Source of the DNA: Chlamydomonas reinhardtii
Taxonomy: Eukaryota > Chlorophyta > Chlorophyceae > Chlamydomonadales > Chlamydomonadaceae
Reading direction: 5' to 3'
Assembly: GCF_000002595.2 (NCBI RefSeq)
Contig: NC_057006.1
Span: 6,279,512-6,343,511 of the forward strand
DNA: 64,000 nucleotides
Shown: one piece after another, positions 1 to 11,500 of the stretch
Layout of the letters: every line of letters starts with the position of its first letter
Numbering within the stretch: the first letter of the stretch is position 1
The notes under the pieces: model-generated
Databases searched by the model: none
What the model was told of the DNA's origin: nothing
What the model saw: the letters and a program-made list of their open reading frames with translations, nothing else
Position numbers and translations under genes: made by a program

Positions 1-1100
1 CATTGTTCGCACCGCACAGTAAACGCATCAAGTAAGAATGACAGCGTCGACAGCGACTGTGGAGGAGCCGATGTCGTACGTAGACGGCGTGATGGCGAGC
101 CGTATGTGGCGGTATAGTAACAACTGTTGTGATGGCGTCAGGGAGGGCTGGCACGGGGAGCAAGACTTGGAGACATAGTATGCTGAGGGTAAGCAGCATG
201 CTCGCTTTCCCAATGTGCATATCGTCTGGTACTATCGTTGGAAGCGAACACAGGGCCATGCGCTGCTTTCCTGATCGTCTACAGTGCCCTCCACGCAGGG
301 GTCGTATCTTGTCTTCGGGGTGATGTCTAGCTCCAGACAAAACCGGCCGGGTAGCCGCCGTCTTTTGTCTGGGCACATGGCGGTTTGGGGGCTTCTCCAT
401 AGGAATTCGGACAAAACCGGCCCCAAACCCGGGCCAACAAAGTCTCGCCCCAGACATTAGCTCCTGGAAGGAATGTCTAGGAAACGGCCAAAATGGCCGA
501 TTCATGTCTGGAGACATTAAGATAGGAGCCCTGCCTCCACGAGTGCGACATGCCCCCACGGTATAAGTGCCATCTGTGGCTCTCGCCAATGCCGCGTCCC
601 CACACGCCGAAGCCATGTGTTGAGTTTGCGCCTAGAACAGACGACCACTCAGGACGGTGTATTTGTTTGGGCGGGCGAAGGTGCAGGTTTGGGCGGGGGC
701 AGGTGATCGTCTACATAGAAGTGATTGAGTTTTAACACTCCCAATGGTTTGCATTCTTCATGGTCTCATGCTGATTTCGTTGCGTGCCTCGCGAATGCAG
801 GCAGGTAGGTACGGAAAGGCTCGACCCCGGGAGAAGGCCCACGGGGAAGGCCTGGATCACCGATGGATCCTGATGTGCAGCTGGTGCGTGCCGCATTGAG
901 CCGCATCCTTATAGGGTATGGTGCACATCTAAACCGTCGACAGGGCGCACGGTGTGCAGTGCTGCAGCCTGCAGGTAGGGAGCGTCGCAGCAAAGCTTCG
1001 GACGGTTGGATTGCGGAAGGGCGGAAGGTTCGGTGGTAGTGGCGCATGCATGTAAGCGGTGTCAACAGCCTCAGGTGCGTGCCGCACCTCTTAACAGAGC
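1..1100. other. Intergenic DNA, no gene seen
   Basis: No reading frame here has convincing splice signals or recognisable protein similarity. The short frames overlap on both strands without agreement. Positions about 320-515 hold a degenerate inverted repeat (see separate entry). From about 1,100 onward the sequence becomes alignable to the right arm of the inverted duplication. Confidence 0.5.
322..515. repeat. Degenerate MITE-like inverted repeat
   Basis: The left side reads ATGTCTAGCTCCAGACA followed by AAACCGGCC. The right side, read in reverse complement, gives AATGTCTCCAGACATGAA followed by CGGCC. Internal copies of GACAAAACCGGCC occur. This suggests a small non-autonomous element about 190 bp long. 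No target-site duplication was established. Confidence 0.3.
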
Positions 1101-2096
1101 GCACGGTGTGCTACTGTGCTGCTCTATGGCGTGATACCACCCACATACGCATGACGTTGAAGCTGTGGGGCATGATAGTCTCGCGTGACGAAGAAGGATG
1201 GTAGTAAAACTGTGAGCGCGGCACGATGCATGCATGGCACGCAAATCCGCTGATCCATCTTCCTGTCACAAATTACAGGCATTTTGCTGGACCAGCTGTT
1301 CTTTACTTGTGCGCACATATGATGGATTGCGCCTCAACGCAGAAGTTTAGCCGAGTTTACGCGAAACCTTCTTCCTCGTTCCAGCGCTTTCCTTGGCCAA
1401 GTACCAGGGACTTGACCTTACGAACAAGCATCCAGCGAACATGACAATTAACTGGCTGCTTGGACTGCAGAAGAGTTGTGCGAAAGCACACATGATTCCT
1501 TTCACGAGCTCGTTGTCGCCTCGGCGCCACACCAGGACCGGATCTTCAATACGGAACATGAGTTTGGACCGCCAGATGGCGACAGCTGGTGGGAGTCACG
1601 CCGGGCTGGCTTTTGGCCTGCCGCGAGCTGGGCTGGGCGCTGCGCTGCGCTCTGGAGGAGCCCTCGTGGAATCAGCGCCGGAGATGTACAGCTGAAGTGA
1701 AGCAACTCTTCAGGTGGGCGTTTTGGGGTCTCAGGAAGGAGGAGATGTCAGAGGTCCTCGACATGCGCCATCAGGCTTGCCCCACACGCGTTTTGGGAGC
1801 CCGCTGGGGTCTGCTAGTGGTTAGGCCTATTTCATGGATGCCAATTGCCTGCGGCCTGCCCCGGGAAGTGCCCTGAAGCCTACGCCGAGTGAACGCCGGG
1901 ACACCGGGGTGCGGGTTTCCGCGTTCCGCGCAAGCTCTGGCGCCGCAGCCGAGGCAGGGAAGCAGCCAGCGTTACTGATCTCATATCCCGCCGGTCGGCC
2001 TGGCCAGCCTAGCGCTCGCGCGCAGTAAGCTTGCTGCTACGGACCTGCCCGCGATTGTGGTCGGGCGCCCGGCTCGTCGTACAGCCGCCCCTTGCT

Positions 2097-2101
2097 TATA
2101 A
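2097..2101 (+). promoter_or_regulatory. TATA box of left kinase-like gene
   Basis: CTTATAAGG lies 177 nt upstream of the proposed ATG. The same box at the same spacing is present in the right copy (61,587-61,591 on the minus strand). This conservation supports a real promoter followed by a 5' leader of roughly 150 nt. Confidence 0.55.
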
Positions 2102-2277
2102 GGAGCCCGGCCCTGGGCTTTTGTTGTCTACCACAACAAGCAATCACACTCTGCCCATTGCAGCTGAATCTGTTTGCCCTCGAGACCGTCTTCAGCCAGT
2201 CAGCCAGTCAAGCGCTCCCTCAGCCTGTGCGGTAGTTTTCCTCGCGCGAAGAAGCGTCCGCCCTAGCGAAGAGCACC

Positions 2278-4871
2278 ATGATGAAAATTGCCGCAACCAA
2301 GAACGGCCAGCGGGGCCTACCAGGACGTGGCGGGTGAGGAAGCCTGCTGGGCAAGCGGGGTAGCTAGGGGCGCCCGTTCACATAGCGTTGCGCGCATTAG
2401 CCTCGCGCGGCCCCGGTTGGTGCTTGTGTGGCCTCTGTGCGTTGGTTTCGGGCGTCGCGGTAGCGACCCCGACGCCTTGGCACAGCGGACATGCAACGGC
2501 AAAATGCTACTCGAACTTCGAACATCTTAGCGAGCTCGCATTGTGAGCGCGCCCTGTCGTCTTACGTGCCGTGAATATCCGTGTTCGTTCAGGCTCCCGT
2601 GTGCGAACGGTGCACGTACTGGAAGAAACATGATGTGCACGGCGGCAGGCCATGTGCCGCCGCAGCGTGTCCGTGGTGTCCTCGGGGTCAGTACTCGGCA
2701 TGCATGTATCCATCACTCAATGCATATGTGCATACCACGCATACGGGCATCTGGGGCAGCTACGCGCAATGGAGGGATTCCATCCGTTGTGAACCGGAAC
2801 AATGACATCTCGGCCGGTAGCACGCCTTGTTGCCCTCGCGGCATCTGGGCATGTCGCACCCGGCTTCGTCCCCGTGCGAAACGCAACGATTTAGTGCGTG
2901 TATCCGTGTCAACGAAATCCCGTGCGCGTGCCGTGCATACCTTGTGGAAGTTCCTCATCCCGCCCTTTCCCTCCTTCCCCCGGACAGGTTGCTGCGCCGC
3001 GCCCCGCCACCGCCATCGCATCGCCGCCCAAGCCAGCGCCTGCTGCCCCGCAACGGAACTGCATCAGCGACCCGGGCAATGCACCTGCCCCTCCGGCCGC
3101 CTGCGCCCAGGCGGCGACTGTTGTCCAGCCGCACCAGGTGTTGCGTGTGCTCATCTGTAACGAGCAGCTCAACCGCACCCTGTCTCCCTGGGCGAGCGGC
3201 GAGGCCACGGTCAGCGGTGCCAAGCGTGTAAACACCGCCGGCGGCTTCAACGGAGCTCCCGAGCGCACCGTGGACCGCGCGATGGTGACCCTCACTGGCT
3301 CCGCTGCCTGTAAAGCCGCCGCTGCCGGTGTGGGCCAGTCCTGCGTGCTGGCGGACGGGCGGCCAGCAGTTCAAGTGCTGGCGGCTGTGAAGACCGTGAC
3401 AGCAACTCTGACCCCCACGGAGGCGCACCTGTTGAAGACCTACCCGGCGGCCGCCAGCCTTGCGCTTCTGCCTAGCGTCAAGCTGCTGGGGCAGGAGCTG
3501 GAGGCGTATACCAAGACCATGAAGCGCGCCACGGACGTGCACGGCGCTCACCTGGCGCAACGCTGCTTCCTGCGGCTGTACGGCTGGGAGCTCGTGTGCA
3601 CCGGCCCCGACACATACGCGCTGCGCTCCTACTGGTGCGTGCGTGTGCGCGCGCGTGTGTCATTGTACCGTATGCATGCGCAGGCACATATAGGGGAAGG
3701 GACGCACGGTACTGGCTCTGCCCCTCTAGATAATCACATTTTGCGCAATTGCTTGCATGTTCGGTGAACGTGCTGCTTGTGCCTTGAGTCCCTGTCCCAA
3801 TGCGTTCCCTACTTTGGCCCTCGCCCACAGGCAGTGGCAGCAGCACGGCTCCCTGAGGGAGTACCTCATCCGCTGCTTGGAGCACCCCGACATCCGGATG
3901 GGGCGCACCATGCTCATCGCCGCGCTGCAGGAGGTAGGCGGGCGGGGGGCCGAGTAGCAGCAGGGGAGGGAGGGGGAGGGAGGGAACGGAGGAGAGGAAC
4001 AGGCACAGGGGATGCCCGCCGGGCGCTTGATATGTGTGTCTCTGCTCACCGGCTCCTTTGCCCCAGCTGACCGCCCTCCTCCACCGCCCTCCTCCACCGC
4101 CCTCCTCCACGGCCCTACCTCCTCCATACGCACACACACGCACGTGCACAGGTGCTTCAGCTGATGCACAAGCTGAGCCGGGCCGGCATCGTGCTCGGCG
4201 ACCTGAAACTGGACAATATGCTCGTTGACGCGCACGGTGAGACAGGGATAACCGCAGAGACTAGCAAACCGGCCAACGCCCGCCGGTCCCGCACTGTTTT
4301 ACGGTACTCTTTGTCCATGTATGCGGATGCCAGCATCCCCAAGCACATTCCCTTCTTTGCACTATCCACTTACTCCCCCTGCCCACCTATCGCTTACTTC
4401 CTGACCCGCGCACCTCCAGGCCACGTGACTCTGTCGGACGTGGACGGTGCCGGGCTGCTGGAGGAGGGGCTGCTGCGCACCGCCCAGCTGGTGGCGGCGC
4501 AGGCGGCCGCGCAGGCGGCGGCCATGTGCTTGGACCCGGTGGCGGCGGAGGCGGCGGTGTGGCGGGCGGCGGACCTGATGTTTACTCAGGAGCAGCCGAC
4601 CATGATCACGGACGCCTTTGCGCCGTTCGAGATGAGGGCGCTCCACTTGATGTGCGGTGCGTCGCACCAGCACCTGGTGGGCGCAAGCCTGGGGGCGCTG
4701 CTGGCGGCGATCCAGCCGCTGCTGCTGGCGGCGGGCCGCACGGCCTGCTTCTATTTCGTGACGGAGCTCAACGGCCTGGCGATGGGGCTACAAACCCTGG
4801 CGCACACCAACCGGCCCGACCTGCAGAGTGTGTGGTCGCAGCTGGAGGCCATCGGGGCGCGGTGGGTGTGA
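2278..4871 (+). CDS. Protein-kinase-like protein, left copy
   Basis: Six exons are proposed: 2278-2333, 2593-2686, 2988-3634, 3831-3933, 4152-4236 and 4420-4871 (478 aa), with every junction in phase. The first two junctions are less certain, because the exon-2 donor is GTCAGT. The C-terminal half resembles a protein kinase. GSLREYL is followed by a helix (about 271-300), then a catalytic loop GDLKLDN at 316-322 with Leu instead of the HRD His. LSDVDG at 333-338 stands where DFG is expected. No clear glycine loop or VAIK lysine was found. The N-terminal region (about 50-130) is Pro/Ala-rich. Exon-1 differences from the right copy are silent (GCC/GCA, GGA/GGG), which supports a coding exon. 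It could be an active atypical kinase or a pseudokinase; the substrate is unknown. Confidence 0.65.
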
Positions 4872-5200
4872 TGCTTGGCGACAAGCTGGGCAGGCGGCTA
4901 GGATAGCTATATAGGGAGCTGTTAGGAGGCTGGGGCAAGTGAGTCTGCCGGTTCGATCGTGGAAAGAAGCTTGTGGGGATGCATGGGCGTAAGCATGTGA
5001 CCGCGTGTGCTGTGTGAGAACCTGCTGAGGTACAGAACCAAGGCTGCATCAGGATAGTCGGCGAAAGACACATCTAGATGCCCCAGGGCGCCGTCCGCCG
5101 GGTTATAGACTTGTGTGTCGTAGAACTTTAGTGTTCCGCCCACAAAGGCTGTGTGGCAATAGCAGGGCGCTTTGGTTTAGTAGAGCGTAAGTGGTTGTAA
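4872..5200 (+). terminator. 3' UTR with TGTAA signal
   Basis: TGTAA at 5196-5200 is the usual green-algal poly(A) signal and lies about 325 nt after the stop of the left kinase-like gene. Homology to the right arm stops at about 4,965, so the two copies probably use different 3' ends. The assignment rests on position only. Confidence 0.35.
5022..5148 (-). pseudogene. Isolated exon-like frame, unknown protein
   Basis: On the minus strand a frame bounded by a CCACACAG acceptor (upstream of 5148) and an AG|GTTCTC donor (5022) encodes a protein-like stretch. It contains FVGGTLKFYDTQVYN and VSFADYPDAALVLYL. Codon use and composition look coding, but I found no partner exons nearby and no family I recognise. 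It overlaps the probable 3' UTR of the left kinase-like gene. It may be an orphan gene fragment carried by the duplication breakpoint, or chance. Confidence 0.3.
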
Positions 5201-5944
5201 TTCAGCAACATGCGTTGATAGTAGCGCAGACACCGGACTGGTGATGGGTGTGAGGGACGGATTTGAGGGACGAATTGTGGTACTGTCTTTGATAACGTAT
5301 GTGTGCGGGTGCACAGCTTTAGAGTGATGGGGCCTCTGCGGTCGGCGTACGCGGTATTGTTCCCATGACGCCCTCCCGTGTGATGTCCCGCATGTGTGGA
5401 CGACTGCTGGACGTGTACGAAACTGGTGAGGCTTGATCCGGCATGGTCCTAGTGCGCTGCAAGGTTACATTGGTACACCTGACAAGACGGACCTGGAACG
5501 TCTATAAGGGGGGGGGGGTGGCTCGAGATTAGGTGTACACGTACCAGCAAATGTCGGTAGCGTTCTGAGGTGCATACTTATGACGAGCATCGAGTGAGGT
5601 GACGGAGCTTGGCAGCCAAGATATGCGTTACGCCTTGGGGCCCACACTGCCCGGAACTGCCGCGGTGTGCCAGCCGACGACTACCATTGTCGTCTGAGCT
5701 CAGACATCCAGTTACTGCCACGGGTCGCACTCCCTCGCCTCTCATCTGGCTGCCGCCCACCCGCCGCGTGCCTTTATACTCCGCCAAGCCAACCTGTTCA
5801 TTCCACTCAAGTCCCCCGGTCCATACACATATGTATAGCGTATAGTCTTCTTCATATGTGTCATCGAACACAACACACATCTTTGCGCTTTGTTTTCCTT
5901 CGTGCACTTTAACACCGGTACCACAACCCACGATGCCGGCGGCA
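5149..5944. other. Intergenic / 3' UTR region
   Basis: No convincing gene. It includes the probable poly(A) signal of the minus-strand HAD gene (5465-5469). A stretch at 5869-5915 recurs as a diverged direct copy at about 7262-7312 inside an intron of that gene; both contain CTTTGCGC followed by TGTTTTCCTT. Confidence 0.45.
5465..5469 (-). terminator. TGTAA poly(A) signal of HAD gene
   Basis: TTACA on the plus strand (TGTAA on the minus strand) lies about 475 nt after the stop codon at 5945. This is a usual 3' UTR length for this type of genome. Confidence 0.45.
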
Positions 5945-8370
5945 CTATGCCGCGGTCACCTCCATGCCCGGCGGCGCCACCAGTGCGTAGTCCCGCTCTA
6001 TGAGCGCCTGAAGGTCCGCCAGACTCGACACCTGCGGCCCGACAACGGCAGTGTCAAAAAAGATCGTCTCCCCAGGTCCGTACACGTGCGGCAGCGCATA
6101 GCCCCGACGCGACATTACAGGCAGCGCTCGCCATGATGCAACTGTCTCTCCGACCACAAGCATGGCGTGAGAAACCGAATCACAGCGTTTGCAACTATGC
6201 CATCCGGGGCTTTCCGAGCCCGGGGCAGTGGCTCACCACGTGTGTGGGCCGCTGCTCGCCGCTGAAGCTGTCCGGTGTGTGCGCGGGAGGGCCGCCCGCT
6301 CCGCCGTTGTCCAGATACACCGTCAGGGAGCCCGCACGGTTGCCGCTCACCTGCAGACGGTTGGGGCGGGAGCGGGGGCGGGGCACAATGGCGCCATGCG
6401 GGCCTCCCCAGGACGAACACGTATGACGGGCGTGGGCAACCCCAGTGCAAGCCCAGCGCTTGATGTGGAGCAGAGGTTCGGCCCAAAAATACACATGCCT
6501 CAGTAACGCGACTCCTAGCTAGCTTGCCACCTAGGTGCGCCCGGATGCTGCCGTACTGATGGCCGCTCCGCAACTCGCCGCAGCTTGACTCACAATGTCG
6601 TCCTGAGCGGATGGGTATGGCGCCGCCAATAAACATGGAACATGCGAGGTTTTGAGGGCAGACAGGAAACCGGTTACAGACGTCGTTGTCTTGGCCGTAC
6701 ATCAGGCAGCAGCGGCGGCCGCACGACCCTGTACGCCGAACATGTGCCGGCTTGCTCTCGCCACGCAGGCACGTACCTTGATCGAGTCGCCCACCATCAT
6801 CACCTCGCCTGGCAGCACGCCCCACGACTGCGCGATGTGCTGCAGGGCCGCCGGGCTGGGCCTGAGGCATGATGGCGCGAGGGCCAAGGATTGAAGCGCC
6901 GGCGAAAGGGGTCAGCGCGGCGCGGCTACGGCATGCGGCATCTGCTGCGACTGCACTTCAATGACTGCCCCCGTGCAGCCATGCATGATCACAGCAGCTA
7001 TGGTGGCTGCTCTGCCGCGACCCGCACTGTCACAGCCCGGCTCTTACTTGTACGGGAACTCGCACTCCCGGGTGATGGCGGGCTGGAAGGGCTGCAACCC
7101 CAGGAACTCGTGGAAGTAGTGCACACTGTGCCGCACGTTGCGTGTGATGAGGCCCCTGCGCGCGGCGGCAGTTGGACACACACACACACACACATATGTC
7201 TTTGGTGGGTATCGGTAAGTAACTCCGTCGCGTCATTGGGCGGGCTTTCGTTTCGTTTTTTAACACATATGTCTTTGCGCAATGTTTTCCTTTTGCTCTT
7301 TAACACACATATGTGGGGAAACATGACGGGCGCGCAAGACAGTGTTATTGACGCTGACATCGTGTGACAGTGCTCAGACGCTACGGCTCCCTGCCCAGCA
7401 CATCGGCAGCAAACGCAAGTGGGTCGCTTGGCCAAATGTGTGACGCACCTGGGCAACCCGCTGCGGTCCAGGAAGGCGCACAGTTCATGCGCCCCCGGCA
7501 TTACTGACATGTCCTTGAGGGCCTAACGTGGTGTACAGCAATGGCCAACGGAGAAAGCACGTCATATGAACGTGGCTGACATGAAGAATGCTGCTGATAT
7601 GAAGATTAGAGTGCTTTGTTTTCTGAAGCAGAGGCTCCAGCGCCCGTGAGGGGAAGCGACACCAAGCAACAGCAGGCAGTGTCACCAGACTTTGTTGCCA
7701 CCAGCGCCCTCTGCTGAGCTCATGCCCCGCTCCGCCTCTCTTCATGCCAGTCATCAATTAATTTTGCACTTCCCCACTTCAACACACCACACAGTGACAC
7801 ACCTGCTCCTCAATCTCTGCGATGGTTGCGTACGCCTGCGCCCGCCGCTCCTCCGGCCACTGGTTGATTGTGTCAAGGATATCACCCATCTCAGGAGTCA
7901 AGCCCACGCGCCGCCGCATCTCCGCAAAGTCAATTACGGGCTTAAGTAACGTTCCATCCATGTCTGCAGGTGGAAGGGAGCAAGATTGCGGTGGTCAAGA
8001 CTCAAGAGGCGGGCCCTAGTGGAAGCACCCAGTGGCGTTGGTGTAGGCGACAGGCGTGCCGTGGCCCCTGGCGTGCGTGGCGACCTCCACACCGCTCGCT
8101 GGAACCCCTGGAACCCCTTCAATTCAATGTATCCAGCCACAGTGCAACTTGTGTGCAGCATCGCCAAGCTCAACGACTGGTGAATCCTTCATGGTGTGCG
8201 ATTGTGGCTTGTCGACGCTTACCGAAGACTACACCGCGCAAGGTGGGCTTTACATTTGTTGCTGGTTGTGTTGTCATAGTTGCCCGACAAAGTAAGCCGG
8301 TCCTTGCACGGCTTGCAGCACAAACTAGCCCAGCTCGCCGCCAAATGCCCACAGAAGTACCTACAGCCAT
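5945..8370 (-). CDS. HAD-superfamily phosphatase (At2g33255-like)
   Basis: Eight exons on the minus strand: 8370-8223, 7963-7803, 7522-7449, 7155-7048, 6861-6777, a 9-nt exon 6602-6594, 6350-6237 and 6031-5945 (261 aa). HAD motif I is VVFDMDGTL (about 47-55, nucleophile Asp50). Motif II is LITRN (130-134). The motif III lysine is Lys164 in PYKP, and motif IV is GDSIKDD (188-194). The second half of motif IV comes only from the 9-nt exon. The protein closely follows the plant HAD-like hydrolase of which Arabidopsis At2g33255 is a member; its substrate is not known to me. The Arg-rich N-terminus (about 1-35) may be an organelle transit peptide. An in-frame ATG at 8502 would lengthen it by 44 residues. 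It is divergent from the NUDCD1-like gene, 165 bp apart. Confidence 0.9.
7173..7315. repeat. (CA)n tract and short dispersed repeat in intron
   Basis: A short (CA)n run at about 7173-7190 is followed by three CATATG-containing units. The AAAACGAAGCCCGCCC-like segment at about 7230-7260 (minus strand) recurs in an intron of the IQ-motif gene at 37,930-38,020. These are probably debris of a small dispersed element. Confidence 0.35.
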
Positions 8371-8535
8371 TACAAATAATAATGTATGCAACGCAACGCC
8401 ATTGGCGAGCACTAAGAGGTGCATGGGTGTTGCATCGATGACATTCATGTGCCCCGGCTTCTGCAGCCCTTGCAACTCTAAATTACGTCTGCATCGTAGC
8501 ATTCGTTTAAATTACAGTAGTCGCACCCTGAAGAC
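8371..8535. promoter_or_regulatory. Divergent upstream region, HAD / NUDCD1-like
   Basis: The 165 bp between the start codons of two outward-facing genes must hold both 5' leaders and core promoters. I see no clear TATA box. If the longer HAD start (8502) is used, only 33 bp separate the coding regions, which argues for the shorter start. Confidence 0.45.
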
Positions 8536-11500
8536 ATGGAGCTCGCGCTCAACCGCGACCTACTGCATTCGCAGTTCAGCAGCTGGAGACTGCAACCACT
8601 CGCTTCCGTTAAGCGACATGACCTGGAGTTATATGGACACGCTGCTGGCATCGTGTCTAGCTCGGTGGACTTCCTGCACACGCAGGCTTCCGTGACCCGG
8701 AACCACGTCCTGCAGAGCGAGGGCCGCCTGTTTGTGTTCACGCAGCAGGACGGGTCGGCGGCGCACCGCGTCTTTGAGCTGCTGCCTGTGCCGAATGCGG
8801 ATGCGGGCCTGCTACCGATGCAGGTCGCGGGTGCGTAGCAGGGCAAAGGGCAAGAGGCAGGGGGCAACGGCGCGACAGGCGTGGCACATTCGCACAGCGA
8901 TCTGCCGTTTGGAAGCACAGCTGGCCACAGCAGTGCGGGGCGCCACGCGCACGTCACTCCTCCTGAGTGCCTTGGGCAAACGTTACAGGCGTACTGCAAT
9001 GCCCCGCGTGCTGCAGAGCTGACGGGCGGCGCGGGTGCGGAGGCTGTGGGCGGCTCGGTGGAGGCGGTGCTGGACTGTAGCCTGGCAGTGGTGGCGCCGC
9101 ACGCGCAGCAGCCTGCGCAGCAGGAGCCCGGTGCAGGCGCCGCCGGCACCACCACCGGAGCGGCGCCCACCGACCGGCAGCAGCCGTCTCAGTACGAGTC
9201 GGCGCGGCCCTTCCAGGTGCTGCTGTCACGTGGCCACGGCGACCTGGTGCTGGTGCGGGTGCCGGCCGGCGGCGGCGGCAACAGCGGCGGCAACAGCGGC
9301 GGCAGCGGCTCGGCGGCTCAGATGAGCAATCCAGTGTTCCCGGTGCGGCCGCGCGCCCCGCTGGCCGGGGTCCGGCCTGTGACTCTGGAGGCCGCCGTGG
9401 AGCACGCCAATGGTGGGTTGGGAGCGGTGCGGGAGGCCGACTGGAACACATTGGTGACGGCGGTGACGATGGCTGTAGCTTGCCTGGCGAGCATTGGCAT
9501 GCAGCCGCTTTGCAACGCCTCAGCAATGTTTGGGGCAGTGCTCCTGCGGTCCTTCTTTCTTGGTGGGGAGCTGGCTTGGCTCGACGCACCACCCCTTGTG
9601 ATGTGCCACGCCCCCCTTTGCCAGGTGCCAAAGCGTATGTGAGTTGACATGTGTGCTCCGTCCCCCCGCCCCAGGCGACATCACGGCTGTGGTCTGGGCC
9701 ATTCGCAGCCGTGGCGCCTCCACCCCCGGGTGCTGCGAGCTGTTCGCGGTGACGCTGCGGCCGGGCGTGGACGCGGAGGGGCGGCTGCGGCTGGAGACGC
9801 TCGGGGTGCAACTGCTCCTGGTGAGGGCCCGGGGCAGGCACGGGAGGTGTGGTGGGCTGGTGGCCATGCGCGGTGGATCATGGGAGCCGCAGAGACAAGG
9901 ACGGTGTGGCTGTACCAGGGCGAGGGCACAAGCCCGAGTGCGCAGCGGATGCCGGGACCATCGGCGTGTTGTGAGACCCTGCGTGCAAGACGTGCGCTGT
10001 GATCAAGTGAAAATGTGTATCGCCGCCTTTGACGTCGCGCGTTTCACTTTGACGGCTGCAGCGTACCAAGCTGGCGCCCTACGTGGTACGGGTATACGCC
10101 GCTGCTGCCGGTGCCGCGCCGGTCGCGGTGGTGGGGTTTGACCCCAACACGGCGGGGCTTGAGGAGGAGGACGAGGAGGACGCATCGCAGGCTCCAGGCG
10201 AGTGCACATCTGCCTGGCATTGTTGGCGGGACGAACCTTTGAAGCTGCACACCGCACACGTGCTCATCAGCAAGTCTCATCCACGTCCTTCGGCGACTTG
10301 TCATTCATGTCCCCGTCTGGTCCTGCAGGGCCCAGCGGCAAGCCCTCGGTGGCGGCCATGGAGGCAGCGGCGGCGGCCGACGACGCCGCCAACGCGCCAC
10401 CCGCTGCCGGCGACGACGACGACGACATGGACCCGCGCACTCTGGAGCAGGCGGTGGCTCGGCTGGCGCACCTGACCAGCAGTGAGAGGGACAAGGCGGT
10501 GCCGCTGGCGCAGTGGGCCGACCTGTACAAGGAGAGCGGGCCGGACGGCGTTGGGGCCATGGGCGGGGAGCCGGTGCTGGACCTGGCGGCGTGGCGGCTG
10601 GGCGGCGGCGCGGGCGGCAGCACCGACAAGGTGAGGCGTGGAGGCAGACCGCAGCGGGCCTGCCGGGGGTCAAAGTGTAGCGGGATGTGCGGGTTCGCGG
10701 AGCAGCCGTCAGGCATGTGCAGGCACCACCCGCAAGCGCTTGTTCGTCCTTGAGTGAGGTCCTCCCCTGAGTCCTGAGCATGAGACACTGCCGCCCTGCA
10801 GACGCAGCGGCCCTACTGGCGCCTGTCCTGTCACGCGCACCGGCTGCTGACAGCGGATGGCCCGCTGCGGGCGCCGGCGGCGGCCACGGCCGCGGCCCGG
10901 CCGGCGCTGCTGCTGGGCGTGACCGATGATGTGGACTGCGCCGTGGTGCGGCTGGACGTGGGCGCGCAGGGGGCTGGAGGCGACGCAGGCGCCTCAGACC
11001 CAGCGCCGCAGGTAGGCAGGATGGCAGGCTGAGTCGCGGGCGAGCGCGCCACGGCAGTGACTTCACTGGCTGTGAGGCGTGCGATTATGAGGTGCTGGCT
11101 ATGTGGGTTTGGGTGTGATGGAAATGCATGACTCACGCCTGGGGGCCTGGCTTGCTGCGCCACGCAGGTGACGCACGCGGTCAGCATCCCCGCCCTGGCC
11201 TACGTGGCCGCCGGCAAGACCTACAAGCGCCACCTACTGCTGGGCAGCGCAGGCACTGGCTGCAGCAGCGGCAGCGCCAGTAGCAGCGGTGCCGGCGGGG
11301 TGCTGTCTGCGGTGCTGGTGGAGAGTCAGCGCTTCATGTACGTGTACGGCTTCACGAGCTCCAGGGAGGAGTACGGGCGGCAGCAGGTGGTGGAGCTGGG
11401 GCTGGAGGAGGGCGAGAGCGTGCTGGGGGCGCGGCTGGTGGAGGTGGCGGCGGCGCAGGGCACGGAGGGGGGGCCCGGGGCGGGCGGTGCGCTTGTGGTG

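Larger units (their letters stand above)
1100..4965 (+). repeat. Left arm of the large inverted duplication
   Basis: This segment is nearly identical, in opposite orientation, to about 54,830-62,610. The match covers a promoter, six exons and all introns of a kinase-like gene and continues about 95 bp past the stop codon. The left limit is diffuse: similarity is strong from about 1,205 and patchy back to about 1,100. The right copy carries a 3.9-kb transposon that this arm lacks. Confidence 0.9.

Noticed and set aside
1347-1559. Minus-strand frame (MFRIEDPVLVWRRGDNE...) kept in both duplication arms
   Set aside because: It looked protein-like, but the arms differ here by amino-acid-changing substitutions only (Pro/Leu, Gly/Arg) and no partner exon was found. 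Conservation is explained by the recent duplication.
8954-9841. Minus-strand frame of 295 codons
   Set aside because: It overlaps exons 2 and 3 of the NUDCD1-like gene in antisense and is Pro/Arg low complexity.
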